A stretch of DNA of 64,000 bases from Platanthera guangdongensis (Eukaryota; Streptophyta; Magnoliopsida; Asparagales; Orchidaceae), in NCBI GenBank assembly GCA_039583875.1, contig CM077150.1, positions 1,518,501 to 1,582,500 on the forward strand, written 5' to 3'. Below the pieces are notes generated by a model, which saw only the letters and a list, made by a program, of their open reading frames with translations, was not told the DNA's origin and made no database searches. Below are positions 54,660 through 64,000 of this stretch, piece after piece. Every line of letters begins with the position of its first letter. Position 1 is the first letter of the stretch. Both the position numbers and the translations under genes were made by a program.

Positions 54660-56430
54660 TGTGGGTAACCACCCACGTAACTGACCGCATGATCTCCCGC
54701 AGTGGAGAAAATACATAGCCCAGAATAGATTTGGGTTGCGTCTAAAAAATTATAAAATAAAATACGCATAATGTGTCATAAGATCAGCTTATAAATAACG
54801 ATCGTGGTGCTTATGGACTACGAATAGTCGCATGACCTCCATAACCACCCATGAAGCTCATAAATAGGGTCCTAGATCCTCATTTAATTATCATCCTCTC
54901 CTTAACAGAAAAATCCTCTTACGGATTTCCTCTCTCCTTTCTCCTTTTATCTTCTTCATTCTCTTCTCCCCCACTCAAAGATCTTCAAGCACTCAATGAA
55001 GATCTCATTATTCTTTGAAGCTCCTTTTAAAGATCTTCATCTCTCTTCTCTGCCTATAATTTCCCTCTCCTCCACTTCACTTCCTTGTGCGCTCTTCCGC
55101 GTGCCGCCTTTTTGCGCGCTCTCGCGCACATTTCTTTCATGTGCGCCTTTGCGCGCTCCGCCTCTTTGCGCGCATCTCTTTCACGCATGCTTTTGCGCGC
55201 GCTGTCTCCTTGCGCGCTCTTGCACTTATCTCTTCCTTACACGCCTCCTTGCACTCCCTTACGCGCGTCTCTTCCTTGCGCGCTCCTACGTGCTCCGCCT
55301 CCTTGCGTGTCCTCTGGAGCGTCTCTTTCTTACACGCCCCAGCACGCTCCACCTCCTAGTGCGCACTCGATCGCGTGCTCCGCCACTTTTCATGCTCTCA
55401 CGCTCGTCTCTTTCTTGCGCGCTCCCGACCGTGCCTTTTCCTTACACGCTCCCGCTCACGCCTTTTCCCGGTGCGCTCTTACGCACGACTCTTCCTTGCA
55501 CGCTCCTGCACGCTCTTGCACGCTCCACCTCCTCATGTGCTCTCGCACATGTCGCTTCCTTGCGTGCACCTCTTCCCTCCCCATTTTGCGCGCTCCCCCT
55601 CACTAAGTGCTCCACACAAGCGCCCCACGTGCTCAATTCATGAGAGCACCCCGCGCGCTCTCCGCCAACAAGCGGCTCACGTGCTCTCCATCAGCCAACC
55701 CTTCTCACGCTCTGCCATCAAGTTCGCTCCAAGAGTGCGCACCTCCGTGTGTTCTGCTCTCAAAACTGTTGCAAGTATTCAACGTCTTCAGCTCAGCAAC
55801 GAGCACACCAAGCGCTAGAAAGTTAGCAATTCTCGTCTATTATAAGCGCAACATGAGACAATTGATAGTAGATAGGACGTGCCCAGCGCGTCGTACGAGC
55901 TTCCAAGCTACAGTCATCAGAACAAGTACAACAAGCTGCTCCCGCGTCCAAGAACTATCAAAGGATTTCAGAATACAACAAGTGTATAGCTCCCTGCAGC
56001 ACACGAAGAAATTGTTATTTTTGCGAATGGTGGTCCATCAGTTACCCTTCGAGCTTTTCACTCTCTCCCCAATAATTGTAGAGATAGGCGGGCTATCGCG
56101 CTCGAGTTCTTGGAAAAGCCCTGTAACAACACTCAGATCTACCGTAGGTTTGGTCGGCACAGATCCAGCCACGTGATTTTTCCCCAAGTTGACGGGTTTT
56201 CCACGTAAAAAAATGTCTTGTCAGCTTTTCTTTCTCTGTGACCGTGTGCGCGTTTGACCGCTCTGTGAGCTAATACATTCCAAGTTAATCTTGTTCGACT
56301 GGGGCGTCAGGATTGGCCGCAACAATACATTAACTGTTTGCGCACTCGACCGCTCCAGAACTAAGGTGGTCCAATTTCTACTAGTCTACCGGGAGCCTCA
56401 AGCTGACTCGTAACAGTTTCCAATAATGGA
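54660..56430 (+). repeat. Ty3/gypsy LTR-like remnant with a CT-rich leader
   Basis: A TATA-like CATAAATAGGGTCC lies near 54862. From 55080 to 55640 the DNA is a degenerate array of TTGCGCGCTC, CTCTTCCTTGC and TGCACGCTC words that creates Arg/Leu/Ser-rich frames. From 56230 and again from 56335 it carries TTTGCGCACTCGACCGCTCC-type sequence ending GACTCGTAACAGTTTCC, the same LTR-end block as at 1615-1710. It is a decayed gypsy LTR; no gag or pol follows. Confidence 0.5.
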
Positions 56431-57089
56431 TAAGGGAATATTTATCTAATGTTGTGTCACAAATGTTGCCTAAAACTACTACCTGGTGATAATATTTATA
56501 AATCGTTATCTATTCCATATTTAGGCAATATTTTATAAATGTGTCAACTAGAGATACAACAAATATTGTAACGAGTGCATACTATAAACGTGTATCTCCC
56601 CGCATGGTCGTACATTTTATTTCAGTCGGGCGGGACATTCAACATGTTGTGTCAACATCCAATTAACGGTGTTCAATGCGAGCTAGCAAGCTAGAAGGCT
56701 TCTTTGTCCTAGGCTGGTAATTAGCGGATTTTCTCATGATCTTAGCCTCATATATATCTTATATCTTATCTTATCTTATATATATATATAAGAAAATAGG
56801 TATTTGGAGACACACCGAAGATTAAATATTGATCATTGAATTATGAGAGAGAAGACGAGAGAAATTTAGAGAGAGAGAGAGAGGGGAGGGAGAGGGAGAG
56901 AGAGTGGTGGGAGAGAGAAGTAGAGAGAGGGGAGTGATAAAGAGAGAGAAAGAAAAAATTAGAGATAAATTAATTTTTATAGAATAAAATTTGTAAAATT
57001 TTATAAAATAAAAATAGGAATATTACTTCATAATTTTTTGCTGTCATTTTAACTACCCATTTGTATATGTTTTGAAAGAAAAGATTTCG
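56431..57089. other. no gene; GA-rich tract at 56840-56960
   Basis: AT-rich sequence with a TATCTTATCTTATATATATA stretch near 56760 and a GAGAGA-rich tract. Nothing coding is seen. Confidence 0.45.
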
Positions 57090-57215
57090 GGTGCGTGCGT
57101 ACCCCGCTTATAGGCGGGCACAGCCCGCATCGACGCATCAAGTACGGGCGAAGCCCGCCTGAATGCGGCCGAAGCCCGCCCGAGAGCTTCGAGTACGGGC
57201 ATAACCCGTGGAAAG
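57090..57215. repeat. cluster of short GCCCG/CGGGC hairpins
   Basis: GCGGGCACAGCCCGC, ACGGGCGAAGCCCGCC and ACGGGCATAACCCGT occur within about 120 bp, interleaved with CTTCGAGTACGGGC. Dense small stems near an element end are seen in some plant Helitrons, but no Helitron termini are clear. Confidence 0.6.
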
Positions 57216-57604
57216 AAGCTCGTGTGTGTGTATATATATTTGCATAAAATATACTGATATAGACTAATTAATGAGATGTGCCCTGTATGGAGACAAACAA
57301 GAGATCCAAATTCTCTCCATTTTTAATGAAATGAATATATAGTATTCATTTGTTTATCTGATGGACAATATCATCCTAAAATACATCTAATGATACAAAC
57401 TTTGTTAATTATAAGTAAATATAAAATAATAAAATTACTTAATCTGTCAAATCACCATGAAATACATCTAAACCGTTACTTGATGTCAATTACATGACGT
57501 CACAAAATTTGAAAATACAGACAAGGCCAATAACTCTACCATCTTGATGGAGAATTTTCACATTAAAAATTGATGCTTTCGGCCATCGTTTTTTTCTCTA
57601 TGCA
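57216..57604. other. no feature recognised
   Basis: AT-rich intergenic DNA upstream of MITE copy 4. Confidence 0.5.
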
Positions 57605-57607
57605 TAA

Positions 57608-57737
57608 GGTTTCGTCTGAGAGGACTTATTTTCACCGATCAAACAGTTAAAACCGTGTGAATCGGACCTTAATTAAAGTCCGATTCATATAATCATAACC
57701 GCTTGACCGCTGAAAATAAGTCCTCCCAAACAGAGCC
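57608..57737. mobile_element. foldback MITE copy 4 (PIF/Harbinger, Tourist-like)
   Basis: A 130-bp palindrome flanked by TAA (57605-57607 and 57738-57740). The left terminus is more mutated (GGTTTCGTCTGAGAGG); the right is CCAAACAGAGCC. It lies about 200 bp past the stop codon of the SAUR-like gene. Confidence 0.85.
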
Positions 57738-57934
57738 TAAGTTGCATGACGCGCAAATTCTAAATTAAGAGCACTCAATTAAGTAGAGATGATTACATTT
57801 TAAATGTGAGTGAGCCTTCTTCGCCAAATCTTCAACTCTACAAGAAGAAATTAAGATGGTGATTACAATTAATTGTGGCAATTAGTTATTAATCAAGTAC
57901 ATGATGAATTGCCCTGGCAAAATTAATGGATCCA

Positions 57935-58396
57935 CTATGAATAAGCGTAAAGCGCGGCCAGCTCCTCCGGCGAGCCGCCGGCTGCTGGCTCGAGGTCACC
58001 ATTATTTTCGAGCATCCAGATGAGATGGTGGAAGAGCACCACCTCGCACTTGACTATTGAGATCCTCTCCTCGGAGGCCGGCTCCATCAGTGCGCTGATG
58101 ACGGGGTGCCTCAGGTGCTCCGCTTTCACCATGCAGCGCCGCCTGGAACTTCCGACGAATACCACGACGACGGCCACGCCGACGGAGGAGGCGTCGACAT
58201 CGTCTCCGGTCCACAAGAGGGTTTCTTCCTCTTTGGCTGATTTGGACCGGCTGAGGGTGGCGTAGGAAGAAGACCTCTTGAGCCGTGTCGGAATGCTCGT
58301 GCATTTTCTCAGCAGGACGGTAATTATCTTCTTCTTCTTCTTCTTCTCCTTCATGGCATGTATGAGTACCATGAGCGTCGCTACTGAATATTGCAC
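57935..58396 (-). CDS. SAUR-family auxin-responsive protein
   Basis: A 153-residue intronless minus-strand frame. Residues about 72-131 form the SAUR domain: VAVVVVFVGSSRRRCMVKAE (the V-Y/F-VG strand), HLRHPVISALMEPASEE and ISIVKCEVVLFHHLIWMLE. Small auxin-up RNA proteins promote cell expansion, mainly by inhibiting PP2C.D phosphatases that act on the plasma-membrane proton pump. That is family knowledge and is not shown here. The N-terminus is basic (KEKKKKKK, then LRKCTSIPTRLKRSSSYATL). The 5' Met at 58396 adds MQYSVATLMVLIHA; the Met at 58354 (MKEKKK) is at least as plausible as the true start, giving 139 residues. The canonical Leu-rich middle block is divergent, so it belongs to a distant SAUR subgroup. 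No auxin element was identified upstream. Confidence 0.85.
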   Translation of the reverse strand: MQYSVATLMVLIHAMKEKKKKKKIITVLLRKCTSIPTRLKRSSSYATLSRSKSAKEEETLLWTGDDVDASSVGVAVVVVFVGSSRRRCMVKAEHLRHPVISALMEPASEERISIVKCEVVLFHHLIWMLENNGDLEPAAGGSPEELAALYAYS

Positions 58397-58662
58397 AGCA
58401 TATCAACATTAATGCAAGGTTTAAAGAAGCTTCTGCTACTTAATGTTCGTTGGGATGTCTTTTTTTTGTAATCAGAATGATTGGGCGCACGATCTGCCAA
58501 AGGCGATGAAGTCAAATGCTGGGAAACATTATTAATTAAGGACTTAAATTAATTAGCATTCAAACTAATAAACCAATTACGTTCGTAACATGTTCGAAAT
58601 TAAAAGCATGCGGTGGTTTATATTCACAACTTATATTGTGAATAGGACAGGGACCGAGAACA
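58397..58662. other. upstream region of the SAUR-like gene
   Basis: Only about 265 bp separates the SAUR start from the LTR of element B, so the promoter is short or overlaps the retroelement. No convincing TATA box was fixed. Confidence 0.4.
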
Positions 58663-59190
58663 TGTTGTGGGCCTGTGTGTGAAATTTTTTTCCCGAATTG
58701 TTTTCACGGTCCGAGTATAAAGAGACGTCTTTTCAAATACAAGGAAAATCGCCACAAAATTTATATAATTAAAATATAAATTCAAATACAAGAAAAATCG
58801 GGAGAAAAATGACCGTCTGGAGAGTACGCCGTGGATGCACCGGACACGTACGATCCGCGGCGAGAATCTGAGATATGGACTGCAATCCGCCTTGCGGACG
58901 CACAAAGTTCACCGAACCTTCATCGTCGAAGTCTGACGTTCAGCCGCACCACCACCGGAGAACAACGCCGCCACCGGAGAACGCCACCACCGGAGAGAAA
59001 CCTCCGTCGAGGCTAACTGCACACGCGCACGCCACCGACACCACGCCTCTCCACTCCAAAGAACGTCCACTGCAACGCCGACGACAACCTCTAACAAGCC
59101 CGGCGGCAACTCCCTCTCTCAACGCTGACGGCTACTTCCTCCAAGACCGGCAACAAAACTCAAGGCCAACAACATCTCCGAGTGCACAAG

Positions 59191-59234
<44 letters not shown>

Positions 59235-59548
59235 TGATTCTTCCAAGTCTACAACAGCTCCTATTCTTCCCCGGCTACAGGAGGCATGCGGTTCTCCACC
59301 AAAAAGCTACAGGGGCACTCCCATAAAAAGGGTACAGGCGGCTTCTTTCTCACATGATTATTGGCCCATGAATATAGCCTATGATGGCTATTTCCATTAG
59401 AGCTATAAGTGATGATATATTTTTCAAAATGTTTCTCCTCCTACTTTATTTCAAAAGATGGTTATTTATGGGATTAGATTCCTAAAACCTGAAATAGGAA
59501 ATCTCAAAATTGGAAGAGAATCAATTCCGGACCGAACCAAAAATAACA
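58663..59548 (-). repeat. 3' LTR of element B
   Basis: TGTTGTGGGCC to CAAAAATAACA, 886 bp. Shared with A's LTR: GACTGCAATCCGCC, TTGCGGACGCACAA, TTCACCGAACCTTC and GCACCACCACCGGAGAACAA. It contains an (AG)n run at 59193-59231. Confidence 0.8.
59193..59231. repeat. (AG)n microsatellite in the B LTR
   Basis: An uninterrupted AG run of about 39 bp. Element A's LTR has a shorter, imperfect GA stretch at the same place. Confidence 0.9.
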
Positions 59549-59716
59549 ATCCACAACCTTGGTTCGGATGCAGAGCCACCACCTGCACGAAGCACTCCCT
59601 GCACAAAGCACCATCTGCACTAGCCATCATCTGCACGAAGCAACACTGCACGAAGCACCACCTCAAGAACCTGAGGCGTCAGCCGACTGCTCCAGTCAAC
59701 TCATCCCTGCTCGGGC

Positions 59717-61039
59717 TCAACCTCTGAATGTCGACGCAACTGGATCGCTGAATCTGACTCTCCTAGTCAGACTACCAGAAGGGCGATCTCCTGCACCACC
59801 TCGACCATCAAATCTGCCAGCCGCAGAAATTATGGGCGCACCACCTCGCATCGTGGTCCCCATCAGTTGGTAAAGACTACTGCACTGCATACCTTGCATG
59901 AGCACGGTGCGTCCTCGTGTCACCGTCAGAACTCCACCTCTCGCTGCAAAACTGCATCCTCTAGAGTCTAGTATGCCCAGCGATATCAAATTCCTGCGCA
60001 GCTTGGGTACTAAGTGTACCCGCTCAAGCCTACGCACTACTCCATCATGCATCATGATGTCCACTGTCCCTGTACTCGTGACCTCACATGCTGAGCCGTC
60101 ACCCAGAAAGACTGACCCAGTCGCCACCTCTAGTGAACTAAACATCTCAGCATCTGAGCAAATGTGCTGCGAAGCACTAGAATCCAATACCGAGCTATCA
60201 GAGTCACGTGGACTCTCAGTGATGAGGAGAGACACATCACTATCATCTGTCATAGCTACCGCTGCCTTGCCCACACCCTGGACATCCACAGAAATCTGCG
60301 CACGCTGCGGACAATTTCTCCTGATATGGCCACTCTGCTTGTAATGGTAGCACGTCACTGCCTTTCTCGATGCGGATCTGGCCCGTGCACTTCCAGATCC
60401 CTTCTCGAACTGCCTCCCTTGTCATCCTCCTACTGCCAAAGCATGCTCACCCTCAGGAGCGGGGTTCGAAAGCATCTGATTAGACAGTAACGTAGACGTG
60501 ATCTGCTCCACGTCTACTGTATCCTTCCCATACAGCAGGGTGGTCTGCATGTGCTTATACGACGCCGGGAGCGAGGTAAGAAGCAATAAGACCTTGTCTT
60601 CTTCCTCCACCTTCACACCAACCACATGCAGTTGGCTCAGAAGTCCATTGAACACGTTGAAGTGTTCCTGCAGGTTACCACCTTCCTGCATCTTCAGGCC
60701 GTACAATTTCTGCTTCAGTAACAGCCTCGTGGTCAATGACTTGCTCATGTAGAGTCCCTCTAGCTTCTCCCACAACGTGATAGCCGACTCTTCAATACCG
60801 ATGTTGAACAACACCTTGTCGTCGACGCACATCCTGATAGCGCTAGTGGCGCGCTCATCCATCTCTGTCCACTTAGAATCCTTCACCGGAGCAGGCAAAG
60901 TATCACGCCCCCGCCGAACTTGGATCAACCCCTGCTCAACCAGCATATCCTTGGCCCGAATTTGCCATAGGCGAAAGTTCCCGCTACCGTCAAATTTCTC
61001 CACCGAATACCTGACCAACACGGTGTTCTTTGCTGCCAT
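59717..61039 (-). pseudogene. Gag-protease of element B, with one nonsense codon and lost key residues
   Basis: Co-linear with element A's Gag-protease over its whole length and in one frame, except for an in-frame TGA at 60422-60424 where A has CGA. The N-terminal 205 residues precede it. Beyond it, the zinc knuckle reads CYHYKQSGHIRRNC, so the second Cys is Tyr. The protease active site is DSSAS where A has DSGAS. The frame ends DPVASTFRG, the same place as A. The changes point to loss of function after insertion, or to a copy moved in trans. Confidence 0.9.
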
Positions 61040-61178
61040 AGCTGCCTGCAGTACCTCTAGATGATCTGATTAATTCACGGATCAGATTTAGGAAGATAGG
61101 GAGTGGACCGATGTCGTCACCTACCGTTGACCCAAACCCAAAACCAAAACGTCCAATCAGTCACCTACACGGAACCTC

Positions 61179-61232
61179 CCTCTGATACCACTTGTTGTAA
61201 AATCCGGTATAAAACCTGCCTCTGATACCACT
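61179..61232 (-). other. duplicated primer-binding site at the B/C junction
   Basis: CTCTGATACCACTTGTTG occurs twice 40 bp apart (61179 and 61219). The first copy belongs to element B and is followed by about 20 bases of the B-type LTR end. The second is followed directly by the element C LTR. Each reads TGGTATCAGAG on the minus strand. Confidence 0.85.
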
Positions 61233-62005
61233 TGTTGGGATATAACGCGGAAACTATCTCTTAGGCATATCCAAATATTTACAGGGTGTACACGAACATA
61301 TAAATCTGAACAAACTCTGCAAACATAAATTAATGTAACTGTAATAATAAACCATGAAGAAATGTACCGACGTCCGTTACAGAAAACACCGCGGAGGAGC
61401 CGGACTTGCTCGATCCGCGAGAGAGAGAATAATCTAGACTGCAATCCGCTAGCACAGCGGACGCACAAGGTTCGTCGAGAACCTTCGTTGTCGGATGACG
61501 ACCTAACCACCCGCCACCACCGGAGAAACACCATCGAGGCCAACTGCACTCACGCACGCCATCGACGCCAAGCCGCACCACCGGAGAAAACCACCATCAA
61601 GGCCACTGCACTCCCGCAAGCCTTCGCCTCCATGTCCGCATCGCCGGAGAGAAACTCTGTCAAGGCCACTGCACCATCGCAAGCATTCACCGCCACGCCC
61701 GCACCGCCTCATCTACTCCAAGACCGGTAGAGATCCTCTCCTCCAAGACCGGTGGCTATTTCCTCCAAAGTCGGTGAATACGTCAAGAGTCCCACACGAG
61801 AGAAATGCTTCGCCGCCATCGCACGGTGTTGCACCAATTGCAACCACCGGCGGCATCCAATAGGGGTCTCCCACCCCTTGCGGCACTAAGAGTGATATGG
61901 CGGCGACGGCGGCTCCTCCCTCCAATGCAAACAATGGCTGCTGGCGGCTCTGTTTTTTTTCTCAACTCAAAACAATAGTGGTGGTAGTTTGTTTTCATGA
62001 ACAGT

Positions 62006-62078
<73 letters not shown>

Positions 62079-62246
62079 GCACAGATTTCATTCTATATAT
62101 AATAGCATATACATATATATATAATAATCGTGGAACCTTTAATTTTAGTCAAGAGAGAGCAACTCTCTTTAAATTAACGCCATTAATAGGGTTGGGTGTT
62201 TTCCTTGCATGACGTTTCCAAATTCGGATCCGAACCAAAAATAACA
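61233..62246 (-). repeat. shared LTR between elements B and C (C-type, 1014 bp)
   Basis: TGTTGGGATATAACGCGG to CAAAAATAACA. It serves as 3' LTR of element C and, given the primer-binding site on its lower side, as 5' LTR of element B. It shares GACTGCAATCCGC, GCGGACGCACAAGGTTC and CACCACCGGAGAAA words with the A/B-type LTR, so they are related. It contains a (TA)n run. Confidence 0.85.
62010..62073. repeat. (TA)n microsatellite, 32 repeats
   Basis: An uninterrupted TA run of 64 bp in the shared LTR. The isoleucine/tyrosine-repeat frames over it are artefacts. Confidence 0.95.
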
Positions 62247-62897
62247 TTCACCACCTTGGTTTGGGATCCAGAGCCACCACCTTCACGAATCACTTACTGC
62301 ACACAGCAATAACTGCACCATGCAACTCTGCACGTAGCACCACCTCAGCCCGAGGCATCAGCCGACCTGCTCCAGTCCAATCATCTCTGTTCGGGCTCAA
62401 CCCGCGAACATCGTCGCAACCAGATCGTAGAAACTGATTCCCATAATCGGAGTCCCAGAAGGACGATCCTCTGTACCACCACGACTATCCACCATGTTGG
62501 TCGCAGAAATCATGAGCATACCACCACACGTCGTGGTCCTCATCAGCCGATACAGACTACCGCGTTACACAGCTCTTCTGATCATGGTACGTCCTCATTC
62601 CACCATTAGTACTCCACCTCAGGCCATCCAACTGTAGCCACCTGAATCCAATCTGCTCAATGATGTCAAATATCTAGTTGTCGGAGTCGCATAGACTCTT
62701 AGTGATAGTGAGGACCTCATCACTCTGCACCCTGACCCAGCTGTCACCTAGTCCGCACCCTGGTCTTGAGACCCTTTTGCACGCTGCGAACTTGATCTCC
62801 TGTGTGACTGCACTGTCTGCATTGGTAAAATACCACACCCTCCTTTCGCCCGGATCGAGATCGTGCTCTACTCAATCCCTTGCCAAACTGCTTCACC

Positions 62898-63137
62898 TTA
62901 CCCACCCGCTGCTGCCAAGATGTGACCGCCCTCATGAGTAGGACTCACTAACATCTGTCTAGATAGCACTGCGATCGTGACCTCCACCATCTCCACCGTA
63001 TCCTTCTCATACAAAAGCATCGTCACTAAGGTCAGGTAAAAAAGTGAGCGAGGTAAGAAGTGAAATGAGTTTTCACGTCTTCCTCCGTCTCTGCACCAGC
63101 TGCCTCTAATTGACACAAAAACCGTTTGAACACACAT
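62898..63137 (-). pseudogene. degenerate gag remnant of element C
   Basis: The frame includes VTMLLYEKDTVEMVEVTIAVLSRQML and THEGGHILAAAGG, which align with element A's TTLLYEKDTVYVEQITSALLSSQML and EGEHALAVGG. Other recognisable parts of the A/B interior occur as non-coding nucleotide similarity. The start, zinc knuckle and protease are not readable, so it has no coding function. Confidence 0.75.
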
Positions 63138-63428
63138 CGTGTTCTCACATATAATCTTCTCCCTGTAACATATCTGTGGTTATCATGACCTTCTCATGCA
63201 GTACCACCTGTCATATGTCAAATCCGCCACTGTCACACTTCTTCAAAAACACTGTCCAAATTCACGTTCTTCTCTGTCATGGTTGTCCTAAGGCACAACT
63301 AGGAGACCTGATTAATTCAGAGGTCAGATTTGAAAAGATGGGGAGCGGACCTAGTCGTCACCCACCGCAGTCAAATCATTCCTCGAACGTCCAATCAATC
63401 GCCTACAGAACATGGCTCTGATACAACT

Positions 63429-64000
63429 TGTAGGGATATAACGCGGAAACTATCCCTAGGCACATCCAAATATTTACAGGGTGTACAAGAACATATAAAT
63501 CTGAACAAACTCTGCAAACATAAATTAATGTAACTGTAATAATAAACCATGAAGAAATGTACCGACGTCCGTTACAGAAAACACCGCGGAGGAGCCGGAC
63601 TCGCTCGATCCACGAGAGAGAGAATAATCTGGACTGTAATCCGCTAGCACAGCGGACGCACAAGGTTCGTCGAGAACCTTCATCGTCGGATGACGACCAA
63701 ACCACCCGCCACCACCAGAGAAACACCATCGAGGCCAACTGCACTCACGCACGCCATCGACGCCAAGTCGCACCACCAGAGAAAACTACCATCAAGGCCA
63801 CTGCACTCCCGCAAGCCTTCGCCGCCATGTCCGCATCGCCGGAGAGAAACTCCGTCAAGGCCACTGCACCACCGCAAGCCTTCACTGCCACGCCCGCACT
63901 GTCTCATCTACTCCAAGACCGGTAGAGATCCTCTCCTCCAAGACCGGTGTCTATTTCCTCCAAAGCCGGTGAATACGTCGAGAGTCCCACACAAGAGAAA
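63429..64000 (-). repeat. 5' LTR of element C, truncated by the window end
   Basis: TGTAGGGATATAACGCGGAA onwards follows the 61233 LTR closely. Confidence 0.85.

Larger units (their letters stand above)
58663..61192 (-). mobile_element. element B: gag-only copia-type element, same family as A
   Basis: A 3' LTR (58663-59548) is followed on its upper side by an internal region (59549-61192) that matches element A's interior nearly throughout, ending in a CTCTGATACCACTT primer-binding site. The gag-protease frame is on the minus strand and ends at the same codon as in A. The 5' LTR is almost entirely missing: only about 20 bases (TGTTGTAAAATCCGGTAT) remain at 61193, after which element C's LTR begins. 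The interior is about the same length as A's (1.64 versus 1.63 kb). Confidence 0.85.
61233..64000 (-). mobile_element. element C: related non-autonomous element, running off the window
   Basis: The LTR 61233-62246, an interior of 1182 bp (62247-63428) and a second LTR from 63429 past the window end form element C. Orientation is minus, with a mutated primer-binding site (TTGTATCAGAGCC, 63416-63428). The visible parts of the LTRs differ at roughly two dozen positions in 570 bp. Confidence 0.85.

Noticed and set aside
57090..57215. Helitron terminus
   Set aside because: Hairpins are suggestive, but no CTRR end with following T or TC start could be fixed, so it is left as a hairpin cluster.
1..64000. 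CRISPR array, bacterial operon or integrated organelle DNA
   Set aside because: No direct-repeat/spacer pattern, no ribosome-binding-site-spaced genes, and no recognisable plastid or mitochondrial genes; gene structure and repeats are those of a plant nuclear genome.

Overview
This is eukaryotic nuclear DNA, almost certainly from a flowering plant. It carries a plant-type RPN6 proteasome gene, a SAUR-family gene, a Cassandra element with 5S-like LTRs, an Au-type SINE, PIF/Harbinger and hAT elements, and many Ty1/copia and Ty3/gypsy fragments. The species is not identifiable from the sequence alone. The GC-rich 3' half of the SAUR gene and the mix of elements fit a monocot, but that is only a guess.

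The window is gene-poor and dominated by nested transposable elements. Only two ordinary host genes can be supported, both on the minus strand: RPN6, a lid subunit of the 26S proteasome (19465-20745, one coding exon with a likely 5' UTR intron), and a SAUR-like gene (57935-58396). They show no operon-like or functional link.

Layout. 1-5.4 kb: a broken copia pol tail, then gypsy LTR and gag remnants. 5.39-5.86 kb: two 5S-like, Cassandra-like arms in inverted orientation. 7.39-9.54 kb: a solo LTR. 10.1-11.5 kb: GC-rich duplications, poly-G runs and a 55-bp minisatellite. 11.93-15.29 kb: a young, complete, gag-only copia-type element (A) nested in gypsy LTR debris. 17.0-18.9 kb: a foldback MITE and a 982-bp hAT MITE. 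19.5-20.8 kb: RPN6. 21.0 kb: LINE scrap. 22.0-26.5 kb: a gypsy-derived non-autonomous element (D). 27.3-33.3 kb: a decayed hAT transposon interrupted by a 2-kb LTR. 34.8-35.7 kb: a complete Cassandra TRIM. 37.1-39.4 kb and 40.2-41.9 kb: two complete non-autonomous LTR elements with perfect target duplications (E and F). 42.2-44.7 kb: a 28-bp minisatellite inside a repeated element, and an Au SINE inserted in a MITE. 45.6-46.2 kb: a solo LTR. 48.4-53.3 kb: AC-rich tracts within PIF/Harbinger-like elements. 53.7-57.2 kb: low-complexity and gypsy LTR remnants. 57.6-58.4 kb: MITE and SAUR. 58.7-64 kb: a tandem composite of two related gag-type retroelements (B and C) running off the end.

The most notable signal is a lineage of gag-protease-only LTR elements. 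It is present here as an intact young copy (A), a mutated copy ending at the same codon (B), and a coding-dead copy (C) fused in tandem to B through a duplicated primer-binding site. The other standout is the inverted pair of 5S-like Pol III control regions at 5.4-5.9 kb. Everything was read by eye; no alignment, folding or database search was run.
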